A stretch of 13,713 nt of DNA, from the NCBI GenBank assembly GCA_036399835.1, contig DASWMI010000100.1:1-13713 (forward strand), read 5' to 3'. Shown here piece by piece: positions 1 to 7,092 of this stretch. The position numbers were made by a program, and so were the translations under genes. The notes under the pieces are model-generated. The model was not told where the DNA came from. It was given only the letters and a program-made list of their open reading frames with translations, and searched no databases. Each line of letters opens with the position of its first letter. The first letter of the stretch is position 1. The DNA comes from DASYML01 sp036399835 (GTDB lineage: Bacteria; Acidobacteriota; Blastocatellia; Pyrinomonadales; Pyrinomonadaceae).

Positions 1-2
1 TA

Positions 3-134
3 GTTATTCCGGGCCGCCAGACAACGCTTGAGCCTAACAAAACGATTGATGTCCCCATCACCCTCGAAGGCTTCAAAGATTCAGACGACCGCGCCAACAT
101 TAAAATGGAAATCACCGCCATCAGATTCAAGTAA
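3..134 (+). CDS. 3' fragment of an unidentified plus-strand gene
   Basis: This frame is open from the left edge to a TAA at 132-134 and gives the last 43 residues of a protein whose start lies outside the window. The piece alternates hydrophobic and polar residues (for example TIDVPITLEGF and ANIKMEITAIRF) and ends in FK. That looks like the closing strands of a beta-sandwich or Ig-like domain, but I do not recognise a family. It converges with the LolA gene, with only about 30 bp between the two stop codons and no clear hairpin there. Codon choice looks coding, but with so little sequence the call rests mainly on the open frame and its plausible composition. Confidence 0.5.
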   Translation, partial: VIPGRQTTLEPNKTIDVPITLEGFKDSDDRANIKMEITAIRFK

Positions 135-164
135 AAAACTCTTCAATCAAATATACGGGCCTTC

Positions 165-854
165 CTATTTCTGTCTTCTGACTGTCACGCCGGGCGGCGG
201 TTGAAACTCGAATGCTTCGGGCGTAGCGATAAAGTTTTCGCGCACGTTCGAGAGTGAGACTTCGGAGGTCGCGCCCGCCTGGTCCACAAAGGCCAGCCCG
301 GAAATCCGCCCGTCCTCAAACACCGTCAGGTAAACTTCGCGCAGCCCGCCAGTGTTCCCCCTCGGAATCAACCGCAAGACGCGCGCGCCGTCCGACCTTT
401 CTTCGGAGATTGTAATCGAGCGAAAGATACGCCGCAGGTTTGCCTGGCCGAGCAGGAAGAGGAAAGGAAACCGCGCGTCCGAGACATGGCTGGCGGCGGC
501 GTGAGTTGCTTCGCGGTCTGCGGGGACGTAGAACCAGACATCGCGCCCGTTGACGATGAAGAGCTTGCCGGGTTTGGGTTCATACTCCCAGCGCATACGT
601 CCAGGTCTTTGCAGAAAGAGTCTGCCACGCTCGCGCCGCTCGCGCACGCCTGGTCCACGATAGGTCTGCTCGAAATCAGCCGCCAGCCCGCGCATCCTTC
701 CATAACGCGCTTCGATCTGTTTGATAAGCTGGTCCAGCCCGCCGCGCTGCGCCCGTGTCGCGGGAACGCAAAGCAATGCTGCCGGTAAACAAAAAGAGAG
801 CAGCAGGTAAAGCGCAGGCTTCGGTACGGCTTGCTTGCTTCTCAACATGACCAT
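165..854 (-). CDS. lolA: LolA-type outer-membrane lipoprotein carrier
   Basis: Periplasmic carrier of the LolA family, which in known cases takes lipoproteins from the LolCDE ABC complex and ferries them to the outer membrane. The 229-residue product starts with a signal peptide: a basic N-terminus, a leucine-rich core at about residues 15-30, and an Ala-containing cleavage region near TRAQ. It continues with the family pattern: an N-terminal helix (LDQLIKQIEARYGRM), then ADFEQTY, then the strand GRLFLQRPGRMRWEYEPKPG followed by LFIVNGRDVWFYVP. Length is normal for the family. Two ATGs are possible (854 and 848); AAAGGCGG upstream is spaced better for 848. It is the last gene of the cluster, 59 bp downstream of the ABC ATPase. 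Whether it serves general lipoprotein sorting or the adjacent pilus and ABC module (for example a pilotin or secretin lipoprotein) is inference. Confidence 0.9.
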   Translation of the reverse strand: MVMLRSKQAVPKPALYLLLSFCLPAALLCVPATRAQRGGLDQLIKQIEARYGRMRGLAADFEQTYRGPGVRERRERGRLFLQRPGRMRWEYEPKPGKLFIVNGRDVWFYVPADREATHAAASHVSDARFPFLFLLGQANLRRIFRSITISEERSDGARVLRLIPRGNTGGLREVYLTVFEDGRISGLAFVDQAGATSEVSLSNVRENFIATPEAFEFQPPPGVTVRRQK

Positions 855-913
855 CCGCCTTTGCTCATCTCACTCAAACTGCTCAATCGTGCTTCCGCCT
901 CGCTTTCGCTTAA

Positions 914-1858
914 TCAATCTGTTGTTGTCTCGCGAACAAAAAGCTCTTCGAGAGATTGCCTGACAGGTTGGACGGAAACCAGCCTGCCGCCCGCGCGCCG
1001 CACGGCGGCCAGCGCAGCATCCACATCCTTTTCATCCGAAACCTCTATCCGCGCTCCTCCCGGAGCAGGCGAGACCTGAGAGCCTGCGAGCATGGGAAGC
1101 TCGCGTCTGATGGTCTCTGCGTCAGCGCCCGCCGTCAGTATCTCTATGTGATGAGCATCGCCCGCCAGCCTGCGCAACTCTTCGAGCCTGCCTGTTTCCG
1201 AAAGCCGACCGCGCCGCATGATCGCCACGCGGTCGCAGAGCACCTCTATGTCCGAGAGGATGTGCGAGCACATAAAGACGGTCGTTCCCTTTTCGCGCAG
1301 AGAGGCTATGAGGTCGCGCACCTGCCTGCGCCCGATGGGGTCAAGCCCGCTCATGGGCTCGTCCAGGAAAACTATCAAGGGGTCGTTGACCAGCGCCTGG
1401 GCCAGCCCGACCCTCTGCAACATCCCTTTAGAGAACTTGCGCAACTGCTTGTCCCAGCTTTTTTCTTCCAGATAGACTGCGGAAAGCAGCTCACTCGTGC
1501 GGCGCTGGCGCTCTCTTCTTTCGTAGCCGAACAGCTCGGCGCTGTATTCGAGAAATTCGCGCGCCGTCAGGTAATCATAGAAGTAAGGATTTTCGGGCAG
1601 GTATCCGATACGCGCGTGCATCTCGACATCGTTGATGTCGCGGCCCAGTATGCTGGCGCGGCCAGCGGTCGGATAGATGAGACGCATGAGAAGCTTGAGC
1701 GTCGTCGTCTTGCCCGCGCCGTTAGCGCCCAGAAAACCGAAAATCTGTCCGCCCTCAACCTTGAGCGAAAGGCCGTCGAGCGCACGCACACGCCGCTTGC
1801 GCCAGAAGCCCACTTCGTAATCCTTCGTCAGATTCTCTATCTCTACAACGGTGGACAT
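914..1858 (-). CDS. ABC transporter ATP-binding protein (PilH-like by context)
   Basis: Cytoplasmic ATPase of an ABC-2 type exporter. From the ATG at 1858 it has 314 residues. Walker A GANGAGKT is at about 44-51, the signature FSKGMLQR at about 142-149, Walker B LIVFLDEP at about 161-168 with the D-loop SGLDP next, and the H-loop histidine (CSHILSD) is near 199. The last 80 residues form the C-terminal domain common in ABC-2 ATPases and end in the typical SLEELFVRET. A longer frame runs to a TTG at 1912, but family members start at MSxxxEIENLTKxY, so I prefer 1858. The matching permease is two genes upstream with a TPR gene between. Known family members drive polysaccharide, lipid or protein export. 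The position after pilS-pilR-pilA matches Myxococcus PilH, needed there for pilus export or assembly; that functional link is inferred from gene order. Confidence 0.93.
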   Translation of the reverse strand: MSTVVEIENLTKDYEVGFWRKRRVRALDGLSLKVEGGQIFGFLGANGAGKTTTLKLLMRLIYPTAGRASILGRDINDVEMHARIGYLPENPYFYDYLTAREFLEYSAELFGYERRERQRRTSELLSAVYLEEKSWDKQLRKFSKGMLQRVGLAQALVNDPLIVFLDEPMSGLDPIGRRQVRDLIASLREKGTTVFMCSHILSDIEVLCDRVAIMRRGRLSETGRLEELRRLAGDAHHIEILTAGADAETIRRELPMLAGSQVSPAPGGARIEVSDEKDVDAALAAVRRAGGRLVSVQPVRQSLEELFVRETTTD

Positions 1859-1889
1859 AAGATTTAACTCTGTAGCGGCAAAAGCTGTT

Positions 1890-1919
1890 GGACCATTGTC
1901 TGATTGATTCAAATGGTCC
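1890..1919. repeat. Perfect 8-bp inverted repeat before the ABC ATPase gene
   Basis: GGACCATT (1890-1897) and AATGGTCC (1912-1919) are perfect reverse complements separated by 14 bases. They lie just upstream of the preferred ATG (1858) and span the alternative TTG at 1912. The left arm belongs to a TGGACCA heptamer, the sequence that is unusually frequent in this window. It could form an RNA hairpin in the intergenic leader or be a protein-binding dyad. There is no T-run, so it is not an ordinary terminator. Confidence 0.5.
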
Positions 1920-1979
1920 GCTAAATCAAGTTAGCAAATCTTTTAAGCTCAAGCGCTGCCGCTGCTCCTCCTGCATCCT

Positions 1980-2924
1980 TTATTTGTATGGAACTTTCGA
2001 GTACGGGTCGAGGTCTACGTCGCAGCCGTTCTGGACCAGCAGGTAGGGCTTGTCTGCCGGGTCGAGCGGAGCGCCCGAAGCGTTCAGGCGCAGCCGCGTG
2101 GCGCGAAGCATTGGACCAAGCTCGCCCCAGTTGGAAGGGCAGCGCCCGCTGCGTCTTTTAAACTCTGCGAGCGCGGCGCGAATCGTATCGCGTTCGTCAA
2201 ACGAGGCGACCTGCATCAGTCGCAGCAGGGCTATCTCACGGACCTGCTGATCGTCCGATTGCTCGTACATCCGCGTGTAAATCTCGCGTGCCGTCGAGCG
2301 CGTGCCGCCCTCCGCGGCCATGCGTGCGCTCATGATCTGCATCCAGCTTGGCGCGCCCGCAAGCTTTGCTCCGGCAGCATAAATCTCGCTGGCCCGCTGG
2401 TAATCGCCGCGCTGCCAGTAGATATAGCCGAGGTGATGTCGCAGTTTCCATGATTGCGGGTTGGCCGCGATGCCTTTCTCAAGCAGCTTGATGGCTTGCT
2501 CCTGGCTGATGGAGGGAAGGACGACGGCGCCGTATTCGTAGGCGGCCATAAACTGCGGGTCGAGCGTGACGGTCGTATCGAGCAGAGCGGAGAGCACACG
2601 TAGATTGAGCGGGCTGAGGTCGTCAAGCTCTACGCGCCCCTGGTAATTGAGCATCTTGCGCCCGACATATTGCAAAGAGCGCATCCAGTACCAGTCCGCG
2701 ACCAGCCCGTTAAAACCCAGGCTCAAACGCTTCGCCGCAGCGCCCGTCATGTAAAGCTGCTCCTCTTCATAGCGTACATCGAGAGGAGCGCGGCGCGCGT
2801 CCATCCAGCGCGAGAGGGCGACGACAGAGGCCAGCCCGAGCGCGATGCTCAAAAGCAGAGCGGGCGTCCTTGTGCGTCTGAGGAAGCGCGTTCCGTTCGA
2901 TTCTGTTTTGGTCCGGTTCGTCAT
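1980..2924 (-). CDS. Membrane-anchored TPR protein of the pilus/ABC cluster
   Basis: A 314-residue protein with one N-terminal membrane segment (about 21-38) after a basic stretch, so most of it should be outside the cytoplasm. Residues about 119-225 contain roughly three tetratricopeptide-like helix pairs (for example ISQEQAIKLLEKGIAANPQ, then HHLGYIYWQRGDYQRASEIY). TPRs are protein-interaction scaffolds. A conserved-looking segment precedes them (FNGLVADWYWMRSLQYVGR). The tail has the pattern PSNWGELG...LDPADKPYLL, similar to the PxxWxEL...DPxGxPY ending seen in many secretion-associated TPR and pseudopilin-like proteins. Its ATG overlaps the stop of the permease gene (ATGA at 2921-2924), which implies translational coupling and a shared complex. 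It sits between permease and ATPase, so it may be an accessory subunit of that transporter, possibly the counterpart of Myxococcus PilG; that equivalence is a guess from position. Confidence 0.82.
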   Translation of the reverse strand: MTNRTKTESNGTRFLRRTRTPALLLSIALGLASVVALSRWMDARRAPLDVRYEEEQLYMTGAAAKRLSLGFNGLVADWYWMRSLQYVGRKMLNYQGRVELDDLSPLNLRVLSALLDTTVTLDPQFMAAYEYGAVVLPSISQEQAIKLLEKGIAANPQSWKLRHHLGYIYWQRGDYQRASEIYAAGAKLAGAPSWMQIMSARMAAEGGTRSTAREIYTRMYEQSDDQQVREIALLRLMQVASFDERDTIRAALAEFKRRSGRCPSNWGELGPMLRATRLRLNASGAPLDPADKPYLLVQNGCDVDLDPYSKVPYK

Positions 2925-3790
2925 TTGAAGTTGCGACGGTTAAAGATGAGCGTAGAGGCCGCGAGCAGCACGAAGATATAGACGATGGCGTAGACGACAG
3001 AAGCGAGCATCATTCCTGTTTCAGGCGTCTCGCCGTGCGCGGCTGGCGTGATATAGCTGTAGTTTGAAAGGTTCGGCAGCAGGTAGTAGAGCGCGCCGAA
3101 GAGCCATTGCGCGCTTGAAGTGCCCATCGAAGCCGCCAGTTGTTTGAGGCTCGCGCTGAAGTGGCCGATGATAAAGACGAAGAAGGTCAAGAGGGCTGAG
3201 AGCGCCGGAGACGAGAAGGAAGAGAAGAGTATGGCGACAGCCGTCAGGATCATCAGCTCGACATAGATGAGAAAAATCGCGGGCCAGATGCTGAGCGCGA
3301 GCGGGTCCCATCCGCGTCTGACATAAATCAGGGCGAGCGAAACGCCCGCGCCCATCACGCAGACGTTGACAAGGAGCGTCAGGCACAGCCCCAGAAACTT
3401 GCCGACCAGAAACTCGCCGCGCCCGACGGGCTTTGAAAAGATAGTGTAAATCGTCCGCCGCTCAATCTCTTTGTAGACCAGCCCGACGCCGACGAAGATG
3501 GCTATAAAAGCTCCGAAGAGCAGCATCGCGCTAAGCCCTAAGTCAATGATGATTTTCGATTCCTGAGCGGCGGACAACTCGCCCAGAAAGACCGCGCCCA
3601 CGGTGAGCAGAAGCACGAAGAGGACCAGGTTATAAAGCACGCGGTCACGCACGGCTTCACGAAAAGCGTTGCGCGCAATCGTCATCACGCGCTGCGCCGT
3701 GCCCGAGTGCCTGGCGGCGACGGGCGCACTCCGGCTCTCTTCCTCGTCTCTCGTCAATCGCTCGGCGATATTGCTCGTCTTGGTTTCCAA
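2921..3790 (-). CDS. ABC-2 family permease (PilI-like by context)
   Basis: Integral membrane subunit of the ABC exporter whose ATPase is two genes downstream. From a TTG at 3790 it has 289 residues with about six hydrophobic segments (near 54-70, 86-106, 133-156, 168-191, 195-212 and the C-terminus). The cytoplasmic loop EIERRTIYTIFSKPVGRGEFLVGK (family pattern E..gT...llskPv.R.efl.GK) identifies ABC-2/NosY-type permeases. The start is uncertain. The TTG has a GAGAGAG element upstream and overlaps the previous gene by 37 bp. The first ATG (3685) begins MTIARNAFREAVRDR, a usual start for the family, but has no good ribosome site. It is coupled to the TPR gene by an ATGA overlap. The substrate is unknown; pilus-related export is inferred from the neighbourhood. 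Confidence 0.9.
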   Translation of the reverse strand: METKTSNIAERLTRDEEESRSAPVAARHSGTAQRVMTIARNAFREAVRDRVLYNLVLFVLLLTVGAVFLGELSAAQESKIIIDLGLSAMLLFGAFIAIFVGVGLVYKEIERRTIYTIFSKPVGRGEFLVGKFLGLCLTLLVNVCVMGAGVSLALIYVRRGWDPLALSIWPAIFLIYVELMILTAVAILFSSFSSPALSALLTFFVFIIGHFSASLKQLAASMGTSSAQWLFGALYYLLPNLSNYSYITPAAHGETPETGMMLASVVYAIVYIFVLLAASTLIFNRRNFK

Positions 3791-5577
3791 CTGCTCTCTC
3801 GCTCCGACTGTGCGGATGGTCCAGATGCGACTTCACTTTTTCTTCCGGCTCGCAGACCTACTATAAAAAGCATGGCGATTAAAATCCACCCTCCGGCGCT
3901 CAGGAAGCTAGCCGCACGCACGCGCAGAGGCTCGCGAAATTCCAGCTCGACCATTGCCGGATGCCCTGGAAGCGAGATGAGCAGCGTCCCGTCTTCAGCC
4001 GGGCGCGTCGCCAGTTGCTCGCCGCCCGCGCGCGCCTTCCAGTGCGGATAATAGAAAGTTCTCACACGGGCTTCCATCGCAGGGCCGTCGCCAATCTCAA
4101 AGGTTCTATGCTCCGCTTCCCAGGAAGTAATCGTCAAGCGTCTCTGTCCGGCTTCGACCCTCTCGTTCATTCTCTGGACCAGCCGCAGTTCTTTGGACCA
4201 GACGGGCAGCCAGTAATCGAAACTCCAAGAGCCTGGGATGGCTTGAATATTCTGCTCCAACTGCGCACGCGAAACGAAAGACTCGTCAAGCATAGTATCG
4301 CCGACAGTGTAAACGGCGGACGCCAGAAAGGCTATGGCGACCAGCGCGAAGAGCTTCGGGTGGCGTCGGGCCTGCTTGAGCCAGACTGGAAGGGCCGCCG
4401 CCAGCGCTATCGAGCCGAAGATGGAAACGAGCGCCAGCCAGCGAACGGGAAATTGCACTTCTTTGAGCTTGGGCAGAATGGACCAGAGAGGTCGGCTGAG
4501 GTCTGTCGCCATCAGTAAAGAGATAATCGCCAGGAGAGCGACGGCTTTGAGTTGGCGTGAGAGCCCGCCTTCGCGTCTCAGCCACCAGAGCGCAATCGCG
4601 GGGAGCAGCATGCAGATGGTCGCGGCGGCAATCGAGTTGGCATACCAGACGTTGAGATTGACGTGCGAGAATGGAGAGAAGATAAAGTTGTAGCGATAAT
4701 CGTAATAAGGATTGGGCTGAATCGTATTGCCTTTAATCCAGGATAGCTCCGCGAACATTTTGGTCCAGAAAAACGCGCTCGCGGCCAGTCCGAGCGCCAC
4801 GCCCAGAGAGAGACGCAGCAGGCTGGACCACCTCTTTCCGCTTTCCATCAGCAGCAGCGCGTAAACCAGGAGAGCCAGAGAGCCTATCACCATCAGCGGC
4901 ACATGCGTCAGGATTAAGAGTGCGTAGGAAAGGGCCAGCCCCGCGACCGAGCTTGCGCTTCCTCTGCGGCAGGTTCTTTCAACAAAGGCGAAAGCGAAGG
5001 GCAGGATAGCGCAGGCGGCATACTCTGCGAGAAATGACGCGCCGTAAAATTCGTTGATGTGATAAGGCACGAAGGCGTAGATGAGACCTGCGGCCAGCGC
5101 CGTTCGTTCAGAGCAAAAGGAGCGCGCGCAGAAGTAGATGCCAAGACTGCCGAGGACCGCGAGAGAAAAAAAGACGAGCAGGGAAGAGGCGTACCACTCA
5201 CCTGTCAGCGCGCGCGCGGCAGCCATCAGGTAATAGAGTCCGGGCGGGTAGAAACGAAACCTGGGATCACCAAACCAGTAGTTCGATTCGGCGTTCCAGC
5301 CCGGATAAAGATCGCCCCGGCTGATGCCTTCATAAAAGGGTACGGCGAAGCGAAAATGGTTTGGCAGATCGGCACCGTTGGGAATGCCTTGAAGAAGGGC
5401 CGGCAGCAGAGCCAGGCTCACGCCAGCTACGATCAATGCAACGGACATCCATGAGGGAGATGTCTGCCAGCCCCGCTTCAAGATTTGGACCAGAGGATGG
5501 TCCATGAGAGTGGCGCTTAAAGAGGTCTCAGGCGACAGGTGCGCGGTCCTCTGTGGGCTGAAGCTGTTTTTCATCAT
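3754..5577 (-). CDS. Large polytopic membrane protein, GT-C / PTPS-related fold
   Basis: A 607-residue membrane protein with roughly 11-13 hydrophobic segments and a soluble region near residues 460-560, then a last membrane helix and a polar tail. The first extracytoplasmic loop carries GADLPNHFRFAVPFYEGISRGDLYPGW (Asp70, His74) and then RFRFYPPG. These resemble the loop of GT-C lipid-linked glycosyltransferases and of the membrane family named 6-pyruvoyl-tetrahydropterin-synthase-related, which despite its name has no proven pterin role. A glycosyltransferase or oligosaccharyltransferase acting on pilins or on a substrate of the adjacent ABC exporter would fit, but that is inference. Two adjacent ATGs (5577, 5574) are possible starts; neither has a strong ribosome site. 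It lies just downstream of the pilin terminator and overlaps the permease start by 37 bp. Confidence 0.8.
   Translation of the reverse strand: MMKNSFSPQRTAHLSPETSLSATLMDHPLVQILKRGWQTSPSWMSVALIVAGVSLALLPALLQGIPNGADLPNHFRFAVPFYEGISRGDLYPGWNAESNYWFGDPRFRFYPPGLYYLMAAARALTGEWYASSLLVFFSLAVLGSLGIYFCARSFCSERTALAAGLIYAFVPYHINEFYGASFLAEYAACAILPFAFAFVERTCRRGSASSVAGLALSYALLILTHVPLMVIGSLALLVYALLLMESGKRWSSLLRLSLGVALGLAASAFFWTKMFAELSWIKGNTIQPNPYYDYRYNFIFSPFSHVNLNVWYANSIAAATICMLLPAIALWWLRREGGLSRQLKAVALLAIISLLMATDLSRPLWSILPKLKEVQFPVRWLALVSIFGSIALAAALPVWLKQARRHPKLFALVAIAFLASAVYTVGDTMLDESFVSRAQLEQNIQAIPGSWSFDYWLPVWSKELRLVQRMNERVEAGQRRLTITSWEAEHRTFEIGDGPAMEARVRTFYYPHWKARAGGEQLATRPAEDGTLLISLPGHPAMVELEFREPLRVRAASFLSAGGWILIAMLFIVGLRAGRKSEVASGPSAQSERESSWKPRRAISPSD
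5486..5504. repeat. Hairpin built from two TGGWCCA heptamers
   Basis: TGGACCA (5486-5492) and TGGTCCA (5498-5504) form a perfect 7-bp stem with a 5-base loop. It lies inside the 5' coding part of the 607-residue membrane protein, just after codon 20. Each heptamer is itself a near-palindrome. The site could affect early translation or be a binding site; no function is proven. Confidence 0.5.
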
Positions 5578-5603
5578 GCCGGATTCTGGTTCGAGCTATC
5601 GCT

Positions 5604-5645
5604 TAAAAAGATTGCAGGGGCAGAGGCATCAAGCCCCGCCCCCGC
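5604..5645 (-). terminator. Intrinsic terminator after the pilin genes
   Basis: Read on the minus strand, a GC-rich arm (5645-5633, GCGGGGGCGGGGC) can pair with 5627-5614 (ends CTGCCCCTGC). This gives a stem of about 12 bp including a few G-U pairs and a short loop, followed five bases later by a run of five T (5609-5605). It lies 29 bp past the stop of the last pilin and before the 607-residue membrane gene. It should end or attenuate the highly expressed pilin message, leaving low read-through for the membrane and ABC genes. Confidence 0.75.
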
Positions 5646-5673
5646 AAGATAAGAACCGAAACTGCTTGGCAGA

Positions 5674-6189
5674 TTAGTTATTGAGAACGGTCGCGCCAGT
5701 GCCACCGACTGCGCGTGTCGTAGCATCGAAGGTGATGGCATTGTCGGAAGTCGTGTAGTACATCACGCCCGACTCGTTAACAGCGAAAGAGCGCGTGCCC
5801 GTGCCGCTGATCGGGTTGGTCGTGCCGGCGAAGGTTCCGGGTCTGGCAGAAGCATCGTATCTGGCTGGACCAGTGCCGACGGCTGTCGCTGCGAAAAAGT
5901 AACCGCTCTTGGCGTTGGCTGCGTCAACTGCCTGTCCCACGGATGAGTCAACCAGGCCGTTGCTCATCAAGGCAGATAAATCACCGTATGCTCCAGCGCC
6001 AGTCGTGGACTGATAGGTTGATTCCGAGCTGGCGATGACGCGCATGGTGGAGAGGGCAGAGCCTTCATTGGCAGCGCGGCGGGAGGCGAGGAGATTAGGG
6101 ATGGCGATGGCGGCGATGATGCCGATGATCGCGACGACGATCAGAAGCTCGATTAGAGAGAAGCCTTTCTGGCCTTTTGTCTGTTGCAT
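5674..6189 (-). CDS. pilA: Type IV major-type prepilin, tandem copy 1
   Basis: A 171-residue prepilin. The leader MQQTKGQKG is cut by prepilin peptidase before Phe, giving a mature N-terminus FSLIELLIVVAIIGIIAAIA with the conserved Glu at mature position 5 and the long hydrophobic spine helix used for fibre assembly. The globular part is rich in Gly, Ala, Thr and Ser (GAGAYGDLSALMSNGLV and similar) and has no cysteine, so it lacks the disulfide loop of Pseudomonas or Neisseria pilins. The start at 6189 is fixed by the leader and an AAGGA ribosome site; the frame runs further upstream but that part is not pilin-like. It is about 92% identical in protein (13 differences counted) to the next copy and follows it by 85 bp. 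It is probably co-transcribed from the sigma-54 promoter in front of copy 2. Confidence 0.95.
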   Translation of the reverse strand: MQQTKGQKGFSLIELLIVVAIIGIIAAIAIPNLLASRRAANEGSALSTMRVIASSESTYQSTTGAGAYGDLSALMSNGLVDSSVGQAVDAANAKSGYFFAATAVGTGPARYDASARPGTFAGTTNPISGTGTRSFAVNESGVMYYTTSDNAITFDATTRAVGGTGATVLNN

Positions 6190-6220
6190 GTTCTTGAAGT
6201 CCTTTTTAGTTTGAGGAGAA

Positions 6221-6245
6221 GGGCAGAGGCGGTTGACCTCTGCCC
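6221..6245 (-). repeat. Perfect 9-bp hairpin between the two pilin genes
   Basis: GGGCAGAGG (6221-6229) and CCTCTGCCC (6237-6245) are exact reverse complements with a 7-base loop, 29 bp after the stop of pilin copy 2 and upstream of the ribosome site of copy 1. No T-run follows on the minus strand, so it is more likely an mRNA-stabilising or attenuating stem than a full terminator. It shares GCCTCTGCCC with the terminator after copy 1, suggesting both 3' ends came from the same duplicated element. Confidence 0.65.
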
Positions 6246-6274
6246 CTACTAGGTTAAAGTGAGGCTTAACCCGC

Positions 6275-6790
6275 TTAGTTGTTGAGGACGGCTGCGCCAG
6301 TGCCACCAACTGCGCGTGTCGTAGCATTGAAGGTCACGCCGTTGTTGGAGGTCGTGTAGTACATCACGCCCGACTCGTTGGTCGCGAAAGAGCGCGTGCC
6401 CGTACCGCTAATCGGGTTGGTCGTGCCGGCGAAGGTTCCGGGTCTGGCAGAAGCGTCGAAGCGCGCCGGACCAGTGCCGACGGCTGTCGCCGAAAAGTAA
6501 TAACCGCTCTTGGCATTGGCTGCGTCAACTGCCTGTCCCACGGATGAGTCGACCAGGCCGTTGCTCATCAAGGCAGATAAATCACCGTATGCTCCAGCAC
6601 CGGCTGTCGCCTGATAAGTAGCCTCGGAACTGGAAATGACGCGCATGGTGGAGAGGGCAGAGCCTTCATTGGCAGCGCGGCGGGAGGCGAGGAGGTTAGG
6701 GATGGCGATGGCGGCGATGATGCCGATGATCGCGACGACGATCAGAAGCTCGATTAGAGAGAAGCCTTTCTGGCCTTTTGTCTGTTGCAT
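6275..6790 (-). CDS. pilA: Type IV major-type prepilin, tandem copy 2 (promoter-proximal)
   Basis: A 171-residue prepilin with the same leader (MQQTKGQKG, cleavage before Phe) and the same spine helix as its neighbour. The start at 6790 is set by the leader and by AAGGAG upstream. The 13 differences from copy 1 lie in the globular domain, mostly residues 53-63, 97-110 and 145-165, and are conservative (Ser/Ala, Phe/Tyr, Asp/Asn). The first 140 or so coding bases plus about 10 bases upstream are almost identical in DNA, so the duplication is recent or kept alike by gene conversion. It is the first gene behind the sigma-54 promoter at 6906-6921. The two copies may both build the fibre, or allow antigenic or surface variation; the sequence does not decide. 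Confidence 0.95.
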   Translation of the reverse strand: MQQTKGQKGFSLIELLIVVAIIGIIAAIAIPNLLASRRAANEGSALSTMRVISSSEATYQATAGAGAYGDLSALMSNGLVDSSVGQAVDAANAKSGYYFSATAVGTGPARFDASARPGTFAGTTNPISGTGTRSFATNESGVMYYTTSNNGVTFNATTRAVGGTGAAVLNN

Positions 6791-6905
6791 GTTCTTGGAG
6801 TGCTCCTTAAAGAAGAGAGATGGTTTTTGTTGAAGGCCCCGCGCTCTCGGCTCACGTCTCAGGATCGTATGCCGCGCTGCGCGCGAGGTGTCAAGATGCT
6901 CCTTT

Positions 6906-6921
6906 AACAAACGGCGTGCCG
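6906..6921 (-). promoter_or_regulatory. Sigma-54 promoter of the tandem pilin genes
   Basis: The minus strand reads CGGCACG-CCGT-TTGTT against the consensus TGGCACG-N4-TTGCW. The -24 part is perfect except for its first base; the -12 part has GT in place of GC. Spacing is exact. Transcription should start near 6895, leaving an untranslated leader of about 105 bases before the AAGGAG ribosome site. Sigma-54 control fits the neighbouring PilR, an activator with the sigma-54 contact motif, and matches the known RpoN dependence of pilA in several proteobacteria. Confidence 0.75.
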
Positions 6922-7028
6922 TAGACGGAAAAATCATGAAGAATAAAAAAAGAGGCTGAAGAATCGCAGATTTAAAGAGGAGTGCAACTGCCGGAGCTGT
7001 CAGCGAGGCAGGCTCTGGACCATCCGCA

Positions 7029-7067
7029 TGACAAAAAACGTCACCCTTTTGATGACGGTTTACGTCA
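7029..7067. promoter_or_regulatory. Two tandem 15-bp dyads, likely PilR enhancer sites
   Basis: TGACAAAAAACGTCA (7029-7043) and TGACGGTTTACGTCA (7053-7067) share the form TGAC-N7-GTCA, the second being a perfect 5+5 dyad (TGACG/CGTCA). Their starts are 24 bp apart. They lie about 110-145 bp upstream of the -24 element at 6919-6920, where enhancers for NtrC-family activators usually sit. Binding by PilR is inferred from position and symmetry; I see no matching pair before the third pilin gene. Confidence 0.6.
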
Positions 7068-7073
7068 ACTGAT

Positions 7074-7092
7074 AAGGCCCTTCAGCGGCCTT
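7074..7092 (-). terminator. Weak hairpin after the third pilin gene
   Basis: AAGGCC (7074-7079) pairs with GGCCTT (7087-7092) around a 7-base loop, 28 bp past the stop of the third pilin gene. Only TTATC follows on the minus strand, so termination would be weak or need another factor. Confidence 0.35.

Noticed and set aside
956..1867. Long plus-strand frame opposite the ABC ATPase
   Set aside because: It is a shadow of a gene with all ABC motifs on the other strand and has no recognisable domain.
3961..4518. Plus-strand frame opposite the 607-residue membrane protein
   Set aside because: Shadow frame, with no domain and no ribosome site, in a high-GC region where long antisense frames are common.
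6190..6327. N-terminal extension of pilin copy 1 upstream of MQQTKGQKG
   Set aside because: Prepilin leaders are short and basic, the extension has no pilin character, and a ribosome site stands directly before the ATG at 6189.
5674..6790. Insertion sequence or other mobile element as cause of the pilin repeat
   Set aside because: No transposase, terminal inverted repeats or target duplication; a simple tandem duplication explains it.
6791..6937. N-terminal extension of pilin copy 2
   Set aside because: Same reason; it also overlaps the sigma-54 promoter at 6906-6921, so it would lie upstream of the transcript start.
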